64,000 nt of DNA from assembly GCF_000368045.1 (NCBI RefSeq), contig NZ_KB849234.1, positions 62,001 through 126,000 on the forward strand, written 5' to 3'. The notes below the pieces were generated by a model. It was not told the origin of the DNA and did no database searches. It was given only the letters and a program-made list of their open reading frames with translations. Positions 51,023-60,386 of the stretch are shown piece by piece. Positions within the stretch are counted from its first letter, which is position 1. Every line of letters begins with the position of its first letter. The translations under genes were made by a program, and so were the position numbers. Source of the stretch: Acinetobacter johnsonii CIP 64.6 (GTDB lineage Bacteria; Pseudomonadota; Gammaproteobacteria; Pseudomonadales; Moraxellaceae).

Positions 51023-52045
51023 ATGACTATTAACAAAAACATTGAAAACACTCAATCTCCGAGAATCAGCGTAGCCCCGATGATGGATTGGACGACCAAA
51101 GATTATCGTTTCTTTGCCCGCTTATTTAACCCGAATGTCATCCTTTATACCGAAATGGTGACCACAGGCGCCATTTTATTTGGCGATGCCAAACGTCATC
51201 TCGACTTTAACCATGAAGAACATCCGATTGTATTGCAACTGGGTGGCTCAAATCCAAAAGACCTTGCTACCTGTAGTAAAATGACGCAGGACTGGGGCTA
51301 CGATGAAATTAATTTAAATGTCGGCTGCCCAAGTGACCGCGTACAGAACAATAAAATTGGCGCCTGTTTAATGGCAGAGCCAGATTTGGTGGCGGAATGT
51401 ATTGCGGCAATGCGTCAAGCCGTCGACATTCCTGTGACGGTAAAACACCGTATCGGCATTGATGACATGCATTCTTATGAAGAAATGCTGCATTTTGTTG
51501 ATACCGTGGCAAAAACGGGCTGTAATAATTTTATTGTGCATGCCCGTATTGCTCTACTTCAGGGCTTATCGCCAAAAGAGAACCGTGAAGTTCCACCGCT
51601 ACGTTATGAAGATGTGTATCGTCTGAAACAAGAACGTCCAGAGCTGCTGATTGAAATTAACGGCGGGATTAAAACCTTTACCGAAACAGAACAACATTTA
51701 CAGCATGTGGATGGAGTAATGATTGGTCGTGAAGCCTATCACAACCCGTATTTACTGGCAGAATTAGGTCAACTTTGGCAACTGGATGTGCCAGATCGTT
51801 TTGAGATTATGGAACAAATGCTGCCTTATATTTCTCAGCGTATGGCTGAAGGTGCACCCTTGTCGATTTTAACCCGTCATATTCTGGGCTTATTTCAAAA
51901 CTTGCCAGGTGCGCGAAAATGGCGTCAAGCTTTAAGCGGTGGTAATGCTAAGACTTTTGCAGATGTTGAAAATGCGATTATCAACATTAAAGATGCAATG
52001 CAACGCACCGAAGATTATTTAAAAGAACACACTCTAGTCCAGTAA
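51023..52045 (+). CDS. dusA: tRNA-dihydrouridine(20/20a) synthase DusA
   Basis: A 340-residue flavoenzyme that reduces uridine in the tRNA D-loop. Motifs: SVAPMMDWTTKDYRFFARL near the start, NLNVGCPSDRVQNNKIGACLM with the catalytic cysteine region near residue 95, VKHRIGIDD and GVMIGREAYHNPYL. The first ~24 codons and the leader come from the island, differing at several positions from the displaced start at 11652. The enzyme is intact, so integration keeps the gene working, but from an island-borne promoter region. Confidence 0.97.
   Translation: MTINKNIENTQSPRISVAPMMDWTTKDYRFFARLFNPNVILYTEMVTTGAILFGDAKRHLDFNHEEHPIVLQLGGSNPKDLATCSKMTQDWGYDEINLNVGCPSDRVQNNKIGACLMAEPDLVAECIAAMRQAVDIPVTVKHRIGIDDMHSYEEMLHFVDTVAKTGCNNFIVHARIALLQGLSPKENREVPPLRYEDVYRLKQERPELLIEINGGIKTFTETEQHLQHVDGVMIGREAYHNPYLLAELGQLWQLDVPDRFEIMEQMLPYISQRMAEGAPLSILTRHILGLFQNLPGARKWRQALSGGNAKTFADVENAIINIKDAMQRTEDYLKEHTLVQ
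51074..51093 (+). repeat. Right attachment site of the dusA island
   Basis: Second copy of the 20-bp block seen at 11703-11722, within codons for APMMDW of the intact dusA. Confidence 0.9.
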
Positions 52046-52068
52046 TTTAGAACCTTGATCTAAACGAA

Positions 52069-52094
52069 AAAAGCGAAGCATCTGCTTCGCTTTT
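52069..52094. terminator. Bidirectional terminator after dusA
   Basis: Twelve-bp perfect stem AAAAGCGAAGCA/TGCTTCGCTTTT with a 2-nt loop, so the apex must open partly. A-run and T-run flanks serve both dusA and the convergent gene at 52107. Confidence 0.88.
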
Positions 52095-52106
52095 TATGTT
52101 TCACCG

Positions 52107-52616
52107 TTATAGCCGAGTGCAAGCTTTCACTAAAGCACGCTTTTGGATATTGGTCAAACATTTAATTTTTTTGGTTTTAAAATCATAATGATAAGAAATA
52201 TATTTCCCTGAAAGATACTCACTGACAATTGGCACTTTTCTAAAATAGGTTGTGGTAATGCAACTGTGTAAATCAGGTGTGGCATTTACTTTGATCCGTT
52301 CAAAAAATTGAGTTTGCTGACGAATTTGATCTTGTAATTTTAAAATACGATTCATATTTTGGAACTCTGCGGACTGAGTAACTTGTTGTATATTTTTAAA
52401 ATGACAAGCCTTAACCACATCATCATGATATTGATGCATTGACCAAACCAATAATGACTGTATATCACTCATCATTTCTTTGGCTTCATTGACCTGATTT
52501 AAAACATAAAAATGACGAACGGTTGAATAAATAGCATATACAACACCGCAACTCAAAATGATCCCTAAAGCCACTATTTTAACATCAAGTTTGGAATGCC
52601 CTGAAAGATCAGTCAT
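52107..52616 (-). CDS. Hypothetical single-pass membrane protein
   Basis: A 169-residue protein with one N-terminal membrane helix (about 13-33, KIVALGIILSCGVVYAIYS). A helical external part has several cysteines (ACHFKN, HSCITT, KCLTN, ACTRL). No family recognised. It lies downstream of a DUF695 gene on the same strand, 64 bp apart. Confidence 0.65.
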   Translation of the reverse strand: MTDLSGHSKLDVKIVALGIILSCGVVYAIYSTVRHFYVLNQVNEAKEMMSDIQSLLVWSMHQYHDDVVKACHFKNIQQVTQSAEFQNMNRILKLQDQIRQQTQFFERIKVNATPDLHSCITTTYFRKVPIVSEYLSGKYISYHYDFKTKKIKCLTNIQKRALVKACTRL

Positions 52617-52680
52617 TGAGTTACTTTATCCCGTTATATTTTAAAAGTGCTTCAGGCGAACTCGTCTTTTATATAAGAGC

Positions 52681-53790
52681 TTAACCGGTAAATTTACTCA
52701 GAGCATGCCAGTATTTGTCTTTAAACAGACTGACCTCTATTTCAAAATTGTCTTTATATTTTTCAATCGCTTGATCAATGACTTTTGATGGTTTTCTAAA
52801 CTCTTTACACGCAAAATATATGGTTCTTAAGTGATTACCCGTTTCACGGCCTATATTTAAATAGCCATCCACATCTTTCAGTTCTTGTAATAATTCGTCT
52901 TCAATCAAATTCAATAGCTCATAATCTGTAGATGCAGGTATGCCATTTGAATACTGACCATCATAGGAGATTTCAATCAGCATCATCCATGGATGTGAGG
53001 CTTTTTGATCCCATGTTAAAAGAGTACGATTTAAAGTCGCCAGCAAAGGTAAACCCTCATTGGTTTCTCCCTCCAAACTGACAAATTCATCGGCATCCGT
53101 ATTTGAGCGTGTAATTTTGTCTAATCTTGAAATTTCACTGCTTTTTAAAATTAAAATGTTTTTGAGCAAGTTAATCGGTAGCAATTCTTTTTCGGCATAT
53201 TGTTTAGACTGGACAGAAACATTGTCCAATTTGGTGACCGCATCATACTCGCCCAAATAATTATCGAGGAAAATATGTACAGCCTGTAAAAATGCATCGT
53301 TTTCAGCTGAGTTATATTCATCATGTACCACGACCAGATCAATCTCATCGGGATATTCAGCTTGCTGGTTAAAATAAAAAGATAAAGTCTCCTGACTAAA
53401 CTCATAGCCATGCATATTAATCCCGACTTGATGAATATCACTTTCAGGTTTAAGCGCCGTGAACTTCCATCCTGCAATCTCAGGTGCAGCCGCAATCAGC
53501 TCTTCCACAAAAACAATATTTGGAATGATGCCATCGGGGGTAAGAATTAATTCAGCTGTTTGTGGGGCTAACATGCCCGTTAGAAAAAAGATGCCGCTAT
53601 GGACTTTTTCCAATTCAGGCGTCAATCGATCAAAGAAATCGCGCTCGATTTCAGTTTTACTGCCTTGATCCACAATGTGGTGAAAATGCTGCTGATGCTG
53701 CTGAAACCATTGCCAAAATGTAGTATATGCATTTTCATTCACAGGCGTTTTTTGTTTTTGAGAACCCCATAATTTTTTTAAAAAGCTCAT
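52681..53790 (-). CDS. DUF695 domain protein
   Basis: A 369-residue soluble protein started at the ATG 53790; the longer frame begins with TTG. The C-terminal ~110 residues match DUF695 (WMMLIEISYDGQYSNGIPASTDYELLNLIEDELLQEL followed by GYLNIGRETGNHLRTIYFACK). The N-terminal ~200 residues are a separate unrecognised domain. Function unknown. Confidence 0.75.
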   Translation of the reverse strand: MSFLKKLWGSQKQKTPVNENAYTTFWQWFQQHQQHFHHIVDQGSKTEIERDFFDRLTPELEKVHSGIFFLTGMLAPQTAELILTPDGIIPNIVFVEELIAAAPEIAGWKFTALKPESDIHQVGINMHGYEFSQETLSFYFNQQAEYPDEIDLVVVHDEYNSAENDAFLQAVHIFLDNYLGEYDAVTKLDNVSVQSKQYAEKELLPINLLKNILILKSSEISRLDKITRSNTDADEFVSLEGETNEGLPLLATLNRTLLTWDQKASHPWMMLIEISYDGQYSNGIPASTDYELLNLIEDELLQELKDVDGYLNIGRETGNHLRTIYFACKEFRKPSKVIDQAIEKYKDNFEIEVSLFKDKYWHALSKFTG

Positions 53791-53887
53791 TTTCTTTTCT
53801 CTTTTTTCTATTGATTTCAATATTTTTATGATCTACGGACTATATAAATATATCGATTTATACAGTCCAATTAAACCTAAAACAGTC

Positions 53888-54655
53888 TTATTGTTTCGCT
53901 TTGATTCCATCTAATTTTTTCAGCACTTCCGCGACTGCCACCATCGCAAAGCTTGAAGTCACCACCACCGCAGAACCATAGCCACCACAGCGTAGGCCTG
54001 CACTTGGACATACATCTGCACTGGAAAATGGATTATCAATCGAATAGACACAGCTAATGCCAAACTTTTCTTTTGGTTTTTTACAAATCCCCATGCCACG
54101 CAACTGGGTTCGAAGCTTCGCCAACATGGGATCTTGTTCGGTTTTAGACAGATCAGCCACTCGGATTTTCAATGGGTCGAGCTTACCACCCGCTCCCCCT
54201 GAAACAATCAATGGAATTTTATTAAAACGACAGTGCAACATCAGTGCTAATTTAGCTTTGACGTCATCAATACAATCTAAAATTAAATCTGGTCGATGTT
54301 CTAAAATTTCTTTGACATTTTCTGGGGTCAAATAGTCATCGATCAAATTGATTTTGATCCGTGGATTGATGGATCGACAACGCTCGGCCATCACTTCAAT
54401 TTTTTCATGTCCCAAGGTTGAGCTCATGGCTGGCAATTGACGGTTAATATTGGAAGCCGCAATCGAGTCCATATCAACCAGTGTTAATTCTCCAACGCCT
54501 GTACGCGCTAAAGCCTCGACTGCCCACGAACCTACACCACCAATTCCGATCACCATCACATGACTTTTTTCATAATATGAAAAGGCCTCGTCTCCATAAA
54601 TTTTGGCTACACCAGCAAAACGGCGGTCATATTCATCATGTTGCAGATCAGTCAT
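53888..54655 (-). CDS. tcdA: tRNA threonylcarbamoyladenosine dehydratase TcdA
   Basis: A 255-residue E1/ThiF-like enzyme that cyclises t6A to ct6A at tRNA position 37 using ATP. The nucleotide-binding motif GIGGVGSWAVEALARTGVGELTLVDMD is near residue 33. The specific features SNINRQ, SGGAGGKLDPLKIRVADLSKTEQDP and YGSAVVVTSSFAMVAV follow. It stands alone, tail-on to a terminator shared region before acnA. Confidence 0.95.
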   Translation of the reverse strand: MTDLQHDEYDRRFAGVAKIYGDEAFSYYEKSHVMVIGIGGVGSWAVEALARTGVGELTLVDMDSIAASNINRQLPAMSSTLGHEKIEVMAERCRSINPRIKINLIDDYLTPENVKEILEHRPDLILDCIDDVKAKLALMLHCRFNKIPLIVSGGAGGKLDPLKIRVADLSKTEQDPMLAKLRTQLRGMGICKKPKEKFGISCVYSIDNPFSSADVCPSAGLRCGGYGSAVVVTSSFAMVAVAEVLKKLDGIKAKQ

Positions 54656-54744
54656 GCGTACATCTATATCGGTAAAATCGTGTTCATTTTACCTGAATAC
54701 GACCTTGGATTGAATGTAGGCTGAAAGATTTCATAGCTACAAAC

Positions 54745-54775
54745 AATAAAGCCCTACTACTGACAGGGCTTTATT
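54745..54775. terminator. Terminator at the acnA 3' end
   Basis: Perfect 11-bp stem AATAAAGCCCT/AGGGCTTTATT with a 9-nt loop, immediately downstream (minus strand) of the acnA stop. Confidence 0.8.
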
Positions 54776-54784
54776 CCATTGGGA

Positions 54785-57538
54785 TTAGGCTGCAATCAAA
54801 TTACGCAGTACATAATGCAAAATGCCGCCAGCTTTAAAGTATTCCACCTCATTCAAGGTATCAATACGGCACAACACTGTAAATTGGTCTTGGCTGCCAT
54901 CTTCTCGAAGCACCTGAATATCCAAAGTTTGATGCGGCTGGATATCATCCGACAGTCCATGAATCGAAAGTACTTCACGACCTGTCAAATTTAAGGATTG
55001 GCGCGTTTGTCCATCGACAAATTGCAATGGCAATACACCCATACCAACCAAATTCGAACGGTGAATTCGTTCAAAACTTTCGGCAATCACCGCTTTAACG
55101 CCCAATAAGTTCGTACCTTTGGCAGCCCAGTCACGTGATGAGCCTGTGCCATACTCTTTCCCAGCAATAATGATTAATGGCGTATGTTGCTGCTGATAAA
55201 GCATAGAAGCATCATAAATCGGCAAGGTTTCTCCTGTTGGAATATAGATCGTGTTTCCACCTTCTTCACCACCGAGCATTTCATTCTTAATGCGGATATT
55301 GGCAAAAGTGCCTCGCATCATCACTTCATGGTTCCCACGTCGAGACCCATAAGAGTTGAAGTCTTTGGGTTCAACCCCTTGCTGTTGCAAATAGCGTCCT
55401 GCGGGGCTGTCTTTCTTGATATTACCCGCAGGGGAAATATGATCGGTGGTGACCGAGTCTCCAAGCACAGCCAAAATACGTGCCTGTTCAATATTGGTAA
55501 TCGGTTTCGGTGGCTGACCTATCTCTTCAAAAAATGGTGGATGACGAATATAGGTTGAATTCTCTTGCCAAGCATAGGTCTGACTTTGAGGAATCTGAAT
55601 CGCCTGCCATGCTGCATCACCATCAAATACTGCGGCATATTCTTTATGGAACATCGCGGTATTTACGCTCTGTAGCGCATGATCAATTTCAGCCTGACTC
55701 GGCCAAATATCCTTCAAGTAGACTGCTTGCCCATCTTTGCCGAGGCCGATCGGTTGCGTGGTCAGATCGGTACGGATATTGCCTGTCAAACCATAAGCCA
55801 CCACCAAAGGAGGCGAAGCCAACCAGTTGGTTTTCACCAGAGGATGTACACGCCCTTCAAAGTTACGGTTGCCTGAAAGCACTGAAGCGACATTGAGATC
55901 ATGGCACTGAATGGCTTCTTCAATCGGTTCAGGCAGCGGTCCAGAATTCCCGATACACGTGGTACAGCCATAGCCGACCAAGTTATAACCCAACTCATCC
56001 AAATACGGTGTTAAACCAGCCGCAGCCAAATAATCGGTCACTACTTTAGAACCAGGTGCAAGCGAACTTTTCACCCACGGTTTACGCTGTAGACCTTTTT
56101 CAATGGCTTTTTTAGCGAGGAGCCCTGCGGCTAACATGACACTTGGGTTTGAGGTATTGGTACATGAGGTGATGGCTGAAATGACCACATCACCATGGTT
56201 CAATGGGTAAGATTTTCCATCAATGGTGCAAGATGACTCCTCATGCGGCAGATTGGCTTTTTTAGCTTCAACAGCTGTGCCACCGCCTTCATTTTCTAAA
56301 CGCTCTTTGGCTTCTTTGGCTGGCTTGAGATTTAGTTCCATCAAATCATGAAAAGTTTTAGGTACATCTGACAGCAAGACACGATCTTGCGGACGTTTAG
56401 GGCCTGCCAAACTGGCCTGCACTGTACTCATGTCCAAGCTCAAAGTATCGGTAAAAACGGGTTCATCACCTGCATTTCGCCATAAGCCCTGCGCTTTACT
56501 ATACGCTTCAACCAAATCAATCCGTTGTTGCTCACGACCTGTCAACGCTAAATAAGCCAAGGTCACATCATCAATCGGGAAGAAACCACAGGTTGCACCA
56601 TATTCAGGGGCCATATTGGCAATAGTGGCGCGGTCAGCCAAAGGCAAGTCGGCCAAACCATCGCCATAAAATTCGACAAATTTACCAACCACGCCTTTTT
56701 GGCGTAGCATTTGTGTGATGGTTAAAACCAAATCTGTTGCAGTAATGCCTTCATTCAATTTCCCTGTGAGTTTGAAACCGATGACTTCAGGAATTAACAT
56801 GGATACAGGCTGCCCGAGCATCGCCGCTTCAGCTTCAATCCCGCCAACACCCCAACCGAGCACGCCTAAGCCATTGATCATGGTGGTATGTGAATCTGTT
56901 CCCACCAAGGTATCAGGGAACGCAAAAGTTTGTCCCTCATCCTCCCCTAGCCATACCGCTTGAGCCAGATACTCTAAATTGACTTGGTGGCAAATCCCAG
57001 TACCCGGCGGGACAACGCTAAAGTTATTAAAGGCCGATTGTCCCCAGCGTAGGAATTGATAACGCTCACCATTGCGTTGCATTTCAATTTCGACATTTTC
57101 AGCAAAGGCATCTTTATCCGCAAAATGATCGACCATTACGGAATGGTCGATCACCAAATCGACAGGGGACAAGGGATTAATCAAATTCGGATCACCACCC
57201 GCTTGTGCCATTGCGGCACGCATGGCAGCCAAGTCAACCACGGCGGGAACCCCTGTGAAATCCTGCATCAGTACGCGTGCTGGCCGATATTGAATTTCCT
57301 GATCAGAGCTTCTGGTTTTTTGCCAATCGACTAGGGCTTGAATATGCTCTACTTTTACACTTTTGTGATCTTCAAAACGGAGTAAATTTTCGAGTAAGAC
57401 CTTTAAAGACTTGGGTAATTGATCAATATTACCCAATGTTTGGGCGGCTTGAGGGAGGTTAAAAATTTGATAGGATTTTTCACCCACCATGAATGTTTGT
57501 AATGCATTGAAACTATTGATTTTGCTATATCTGGCCAT
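54785..57538 (-). CDS. acnA: Aconitate hydratase AcnA
   Basis: A 917-residue iron-sulfur enzyme of the AcnA/IRP1 type that isomerises citrate and isocitrate in the TCA cycle. The cluster cysteines lie in ITSCTNTSNPSV near residue 460 and GYGCTTCIGNSGPLPEPI near 525. DSHTTMINGLGVLGWGVGGIEAEA and the swivel-domain GKEYGTGSSRDWAAKGTNLLG are also conserved. Full length, single gene with its own terminator. Confidence 0.97.
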   Translation of the reverse strand: MARYSKINSFNALQTFMVGEKSYQIFNLPQAAQTLGNIDQLPKSLKVLLENLLRFEDHKSVKVEHIQALVDWQKTRSSDQEIQYRPARVLMQDFTGVPAVVDLAAMRAAMAQAGGDPNLINPLSPVDLVIDHSVMVDHFADKDAFAENVEIEMQRNGERYQFLRWGQSAFNNFSVVPPGTGICHQVNLEYLAQAVWLGEDEGQTFAFPDTLVGTDSHTTMINGLGVLGWGVGGIEAEAAMLGQPVSMLIPEVIGFKLTGKLNEGITATDLVLTITQMLRQKGVVGKFVEFYGDGLADLPLADRATIANMAPEYGATCGFFPIDDVTLAYLALTGREQQRIDLVEAYSKAQGLWRNAGDEPVFTDTLSLDMSTVQASLAGPKRPQDRVLLSDVPKTFHDLMELNLKPAKEAKERLENEGGGTAVEAKKANLPHEESSCTIDGKSYPLNHGDVVISAITSCTNTSNPSVMLAAGLLAKKAIEKGLQRKPWVKSSLAPGSKVVTDYLAAAGLTPYLDELGYNLVGYGCTTCIGNSGPLPEPIEEAIQCHDLNVASVLSGNRNFEGRVHPLVKTNWLASPPLVVAYGLTGNIRTDLTTQPIGLGKDGQAVYLKDIWPSQAEIDHALQSVNTAMFHKEYAAVFDGDAAWQAIQIPQSQTYAWQENSTYIRHPPFFEEIGQPPKPITNIEQARILAVLGDSVTTDHISPAGNIKKDSPAGRYLQQQGVEPKDFNSYGSRRGNHEVMMRGTFANIRIKNEMLGGEEGGNTIYIPTGETLPIYDASMLYQQQHTPLIIIAGKEYGTGSSRDWAAKGTNLLGVKAVIAESFERIHRSNLVGMGVLPLQFVDGQTRQSLNLTGREVLSIHGLSDDIQPHQTLDIQVLREDGSQDQFTVLCRIDTLNEVEYFKAGGILHYVLRNLIAA

Positions 57539-57663
57539 TCGGTTGCCCTCTAGTATTGGCGAATTTATTTATTATGATGTTCTTTCTTTAATGTAAGCCT
57601 GTTTAGGAAAGAGTGTGTTCCCTTTTGGTTATCTTATTTTATCGAGATTATTGGCTTATTCTT

Positions 57664-58485
57664 CTAAAATTTTAAATTCAATGCAGCCAATGAGTTCTGC
57701 CAGAGTTGAGTTGCTAACGACCGCTCAGACTGATCCAGTGTCTGTGCGAGACTCTCCAAAACATAAGGTAAATTCACCGGTGTATTGCGGGTGCGATGCT
57801 CGGTCGATGTTTGACAACACAACGGCGTCATATCTGGACAGTCCGTTTCAATCACCAAATATTCACTACCAAGTGCTTGCACCACTTGATGCAATTTTTT
57901 GGCGTTTGGATTGGTGATTTGCCCTGTAACCCCAATTTTAAAACCGAGTTTGACCAAGGCCTTGGCTTCTTCCACCCCGCCACTAAAGGCATGAGCGATA
58001 CCACCGAATTTAAATTTTTGGGCTTTTAAAAGGGCAATGCTTTCTGCATGTGCTTTGCGAATATGTAATAACACAGGTTTTTGATATTGCTGAGCAAGTT
58101 CCAGTTGTGCAGAAAAATAAGATTGCTGCTTGGCAAAAAGTTCGGATTGTTTGTGTTGTTTTAAAAAAGTATCTAAACCAATTTCACCCACAGCTACGCA
58201 GTCCTGCTGCTGCAAAACCTGCTCTAAATGCTGTAAGTGTTCAGTCTGATGCTGTTCGATATAAAACGGATGTAAACCAGGGGCAAGATAAGAGCATGGA
58301 ACATTCTTCCAGCTTTTTAATTGCTGATGGGTCTGAATCAGCGCATCAAATCGCGATTCAAGAAAACCAATAAGGACCAGTGCCTCTACCCCAACACGTT
58401 TTGCTTGCTCAGCCAAATGTTGACGATCAGTATCAAAATCGGCAACATCAAAATGAGTATGGGTGTCGAACAGAGGCAAGCTCAT
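57664..58485 (-). CDS. TatD-family metal-dependent hydrolase
   Basis: A 273-residue TIM-barrel phosphodiesterase/DNase. Metal ligands appear as FDTHTHFDVADFD at the start, VGEIGLDTF near residue 97, VLLHIRKAH near 133, IAHAFSGG near 160 and LVIETDCPDMTP near 209. The family includes TatD, YcfH and YjjV; which branch is unclear, though YjjV fits the AFSGGVEEA stretch. It precedes no obvious operon partner; the stop of the gene upstream of it is 7 bp away on the plus-strand side. Confidence 0.88.
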   Translation of the reverse strand: MSLPLFDTHTHFDVADFDTDRQHLAEQAKRVGVEALVLIGFLESRFDALIQTHQQLKSWKNVPCSYLAPGLHPFYIEQHQTEHLQHLEQVLQQQDCVAVGEIGLDTFLKQHKQSELFAKQQSYFSAQLELAQQYQKPVLLHIRKAHAESIALLKAQKFKFGGIAHAFSGGVEEAKALVKLGFKIGVTGQITNPNAKKLHQVVQALGSEYLVIETDCPDMTPLCCQTSTEHRTRNTPVNLPYVLESLAQTLDQSERSLATQLWQNSLAALNLKF

Positions 58486-58491
58486 ACTTGA

Positions 58492-59442
58492 TTAGCTCTT
58501 GGCTTCTGAAGCAGCCTGTACGCTCTGTTTGGCTTTTGGCAAATACTCAGGCTTTAAAATTTTCTGGAGTTGATCATAGCCGATAGTTAAGCGTGGTAAA
58601 CCCACCACATAAGGACCAATTTCATACTCGCCATATTGTAAAATCAGACCTTCAGTGCCCAAGTAATAATTGTTACTCAAGCTAAACTTCCACGCTTGCT
58701 CATATTCATCGACATTGGTCGCTAACTTAGAGTCTACAACCCAAGCACGAAAGGCTTCATGCGCTACTCTATTTAACGCCGCCTTCTGATTCGGCAACAA
58801 TAGATCATCCAGACTCACCAGCTTTTGCTGCTTCAAGTCAAAATTATAATAATGCTGCGACGATGAACCATGTGCACCGCCTAAGTAGCTGCTGGTGTTC
58901 AACACCACCGTAGCCAAAGGATCTTTGGCATTTAGAATTTTCGGCTTAATCATCAAACTAATTTGATGGTTAGAACTTAAGGCTTTCAACTCTTGATCTA
59001 AACCCAGAAAAGCAGCTAAATAAGGTTGAACTTGTTTCTCTAGTTTCAGTTTAGGGGTGAGGACTTGGCCCACTACCGCAGGTTCAGAACTTGCCGCCAC
59101 AGCACTTGATGCCTCGGTAGCAGAACTGCTATGCATAGGCGAAATATCAATAATCTGCGATAAATCTTTCACAATTTGTTGATCAATAAAATCATCAATA
59201 AACGCTTGATTACTTTGCAAACGATCAATGTTTAATTCTGGGCAAGCATTACCATCACATTCAGGTAATTCGAATTGTAATTTTTCTGTGTCACCGACCA
59301 GTTTTAAAGTGGTGTCTACCTCTGAAGCCGCTGTGGTTTGCGTTGCAGGAGTTTGAGGCTCTTTATCTTTTGGTTGGCAGGCCGTCAAACTGATGGCAGC
59401 TGCAAGTACGCTGATTGTAAATATTGTTTTGCTTTTTAACAT
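58492..59442 (-). CDS. DUF3298/RsiV-like lipoprotein
   Basis: A 316-residue lipoprotein started at the ATG 59442 (lipobox ISLTACQP). A Thr/Ser/Ala-rich linker follows, then a DUF3298-type domain with STSSYLGGAHGSSSQHYYNFDLKQQKLVSLDDLLLP and the ending LQYGEYEIGPYVVGLPRLTIGYDQL, as in the RsiV C-terminal region. It follows a related lipoprotein gene at 59490 and ends 7 bp from the TatD-type gene, all on one strand. Cellular role unknown. Confidence 0.8.
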   Translation of the reverse strand: MLKSKTIFTISVLAAAISLTACQPKDKEPQTPATQTTAASEVDTTLKLVGDTEKLQFELPECDGNACPELNIDRLQSNQAFIDDFIDQQIVKDLSQIIDISPMHSSSATEASSAVAASSEPAVVGQVLTPKLKLEKQVQPYLAAFLGLDQELKALSSNHQISLMIKPKILNAKDPLATVVLNTSSYLGGAHGSSSQHYYNFDLKQQKLVSLDDLLLPNQKAALNRVAHEAFRAWVVDSKLATNVDEYEQAWKFSLSNNYYLGTEGLILQYGEYEIGPYVVGLPRLTIGYDQLQKILKPEYLPKAKQSVQAASEAKS

Positions 59443-59489
59443 ATATAACCTATTACCTTTTGAAGCCAGCTCTTGCTTTGGCCAGTACA

Positions 59490-60308
59490 CTAAAACAACT
59501 GGGTATAGACATCGGCTTTTAATACCTGTTGAGTTTGTGCTTTCGTCAAATAAATATCAAGCTGAGTCCCATCTTTTACAATCTCATGAGTCCGATAGTG
59601 TAAACCGATGCCCTCTTGGTCAAAGAACCAATCTGCTTGCCCCCAGTACAACTTCGCAGGTGCAGATTTTCGCGCTTCGGGTTCTTGTTTCTTCAACCAG
59701 TCTTGATACGCTTTTTGCACCAACACATTCATCGCCAGTTGCTGTTTCGGGTGAATTAAATCTAATAATGCCACCGCTTTTTGATTTTTACGATCCGCAA
59801 CAAAGAAATAATAACGTTCCTTAACATTTACATTCTCTTGATTGGTATCAACCCCAATTTGCATGAGCACAAACTGATTGCGCTGATACGGTATACGCGT
59901 ATACATCGCCAAGCTATAAGCCTTGTTACCCTTGAATTCGGCTTGCCATGTATCCGACTTTTTCACATAGGCATTAATAGCTTGCTGTAAGCTCATGTCT
60001 TGTTTTAAGCCAATTTGATCTTGAATCACGCGGGCCTGACTTTTGGCAATCCATTGGTTTAACCACAGATCTGCCGTTGTTAAACTTTGCAGATCTAATT
60101 CAATACAATTCTTGGTTTCACAAAATGGCTGTGCAATATCAGCCACTTGTTGCTGAATATTTAAATACGGTAACACTTCAGCCTGCTCTGTTTTAAATAC
60201 CGAGCTTTTGGCATCTGTGTCTGTTTCAGATTGTTTAGAGGAGTCACATGCTGTCAATAAGACAGTCAAACTCACCAATATTGTATAAATAGCCTGTTTC
60301 TGCAACAT
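59490..60308 (-). CDS. Lipoprotein, diverged paralogue of the next gene
   Basis: A 272-residue lipoprotein (lipobox VLLTACDSS). It shares with its neighbour the layout lipobox, acidic linker, KNCIELDLQSLTTADLWLNQWI (neighbour: NACPELNIDRLQSNQAFIDDFI) and a C-terminal FFDQEGIGLHYRTHEIVKDG. The two probably arose by tandem duplication. Likely first gene of a run 60308 to 57664. Function unknown. Confidence 0.78.
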   Translation of the reverse strand: MLQKQAIYTILVSLTVLLTACDSSKQSETDTDAKSSVFKTEQAEVLPYLNIQQQVADIAQPFCETKNCIELDLQSLTTADLWLNQWIAKSQARVIQDQIGLKQDMSLQQAINAYVKKSDTWQAEFKGNKAYSLAMYTRIPYQRNQFVLMQIGVDTNQENVNVKERYYFFVADRKNQKAVALLDLIHPKQQLAMNVLVQKAYQDWLKKQEPEARKSAPAKLYWGQADWFFDQEGIGLHYRTHEIVKDGTQLDIYLTKAQTQQVLKADVYTQLF

Positions 60309-60341
60309 GCGTCTTCCATGAAATTAAAGTATCTTGCATAA

Positions 60342-60370
60342 TAAAACAGCTTCACGAAGAAGCTGTTTTA
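60342..60370. terminator. Terminator after prfC
   Basis: Twelve-bp stem TAAAACAGCTTC/GAAGCTGTTTTA with a 5-nt loop, lying 16 bp after the prfC stop on the minus strand. The plus side also ends in T. Confidence 0.8.
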
Positions 60371-60386
60371 TTTTTTAAAATCCCGA

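Larger units (their letters stand above)
11723..51093. mobile_element. dusA-inserted genomic island, about 39.4 kb
   Basis: Bounded by the 20-bp direct repeat in dusA, with a tyrosine integrase at the dusA-proximal end and short GGTGTAAA repeats near both ends. dusA is a known target of a family of integrases in proteobacteria. Contents fall into a defence block, a metabolic/potassium cargo block and a core with recombination and Rep-like genes. No type IV secretion genes or relaxase of a conjugative class are visible, so it is better called a genomic island or mobilisable element than a full ICE. Confidence 0.9.
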
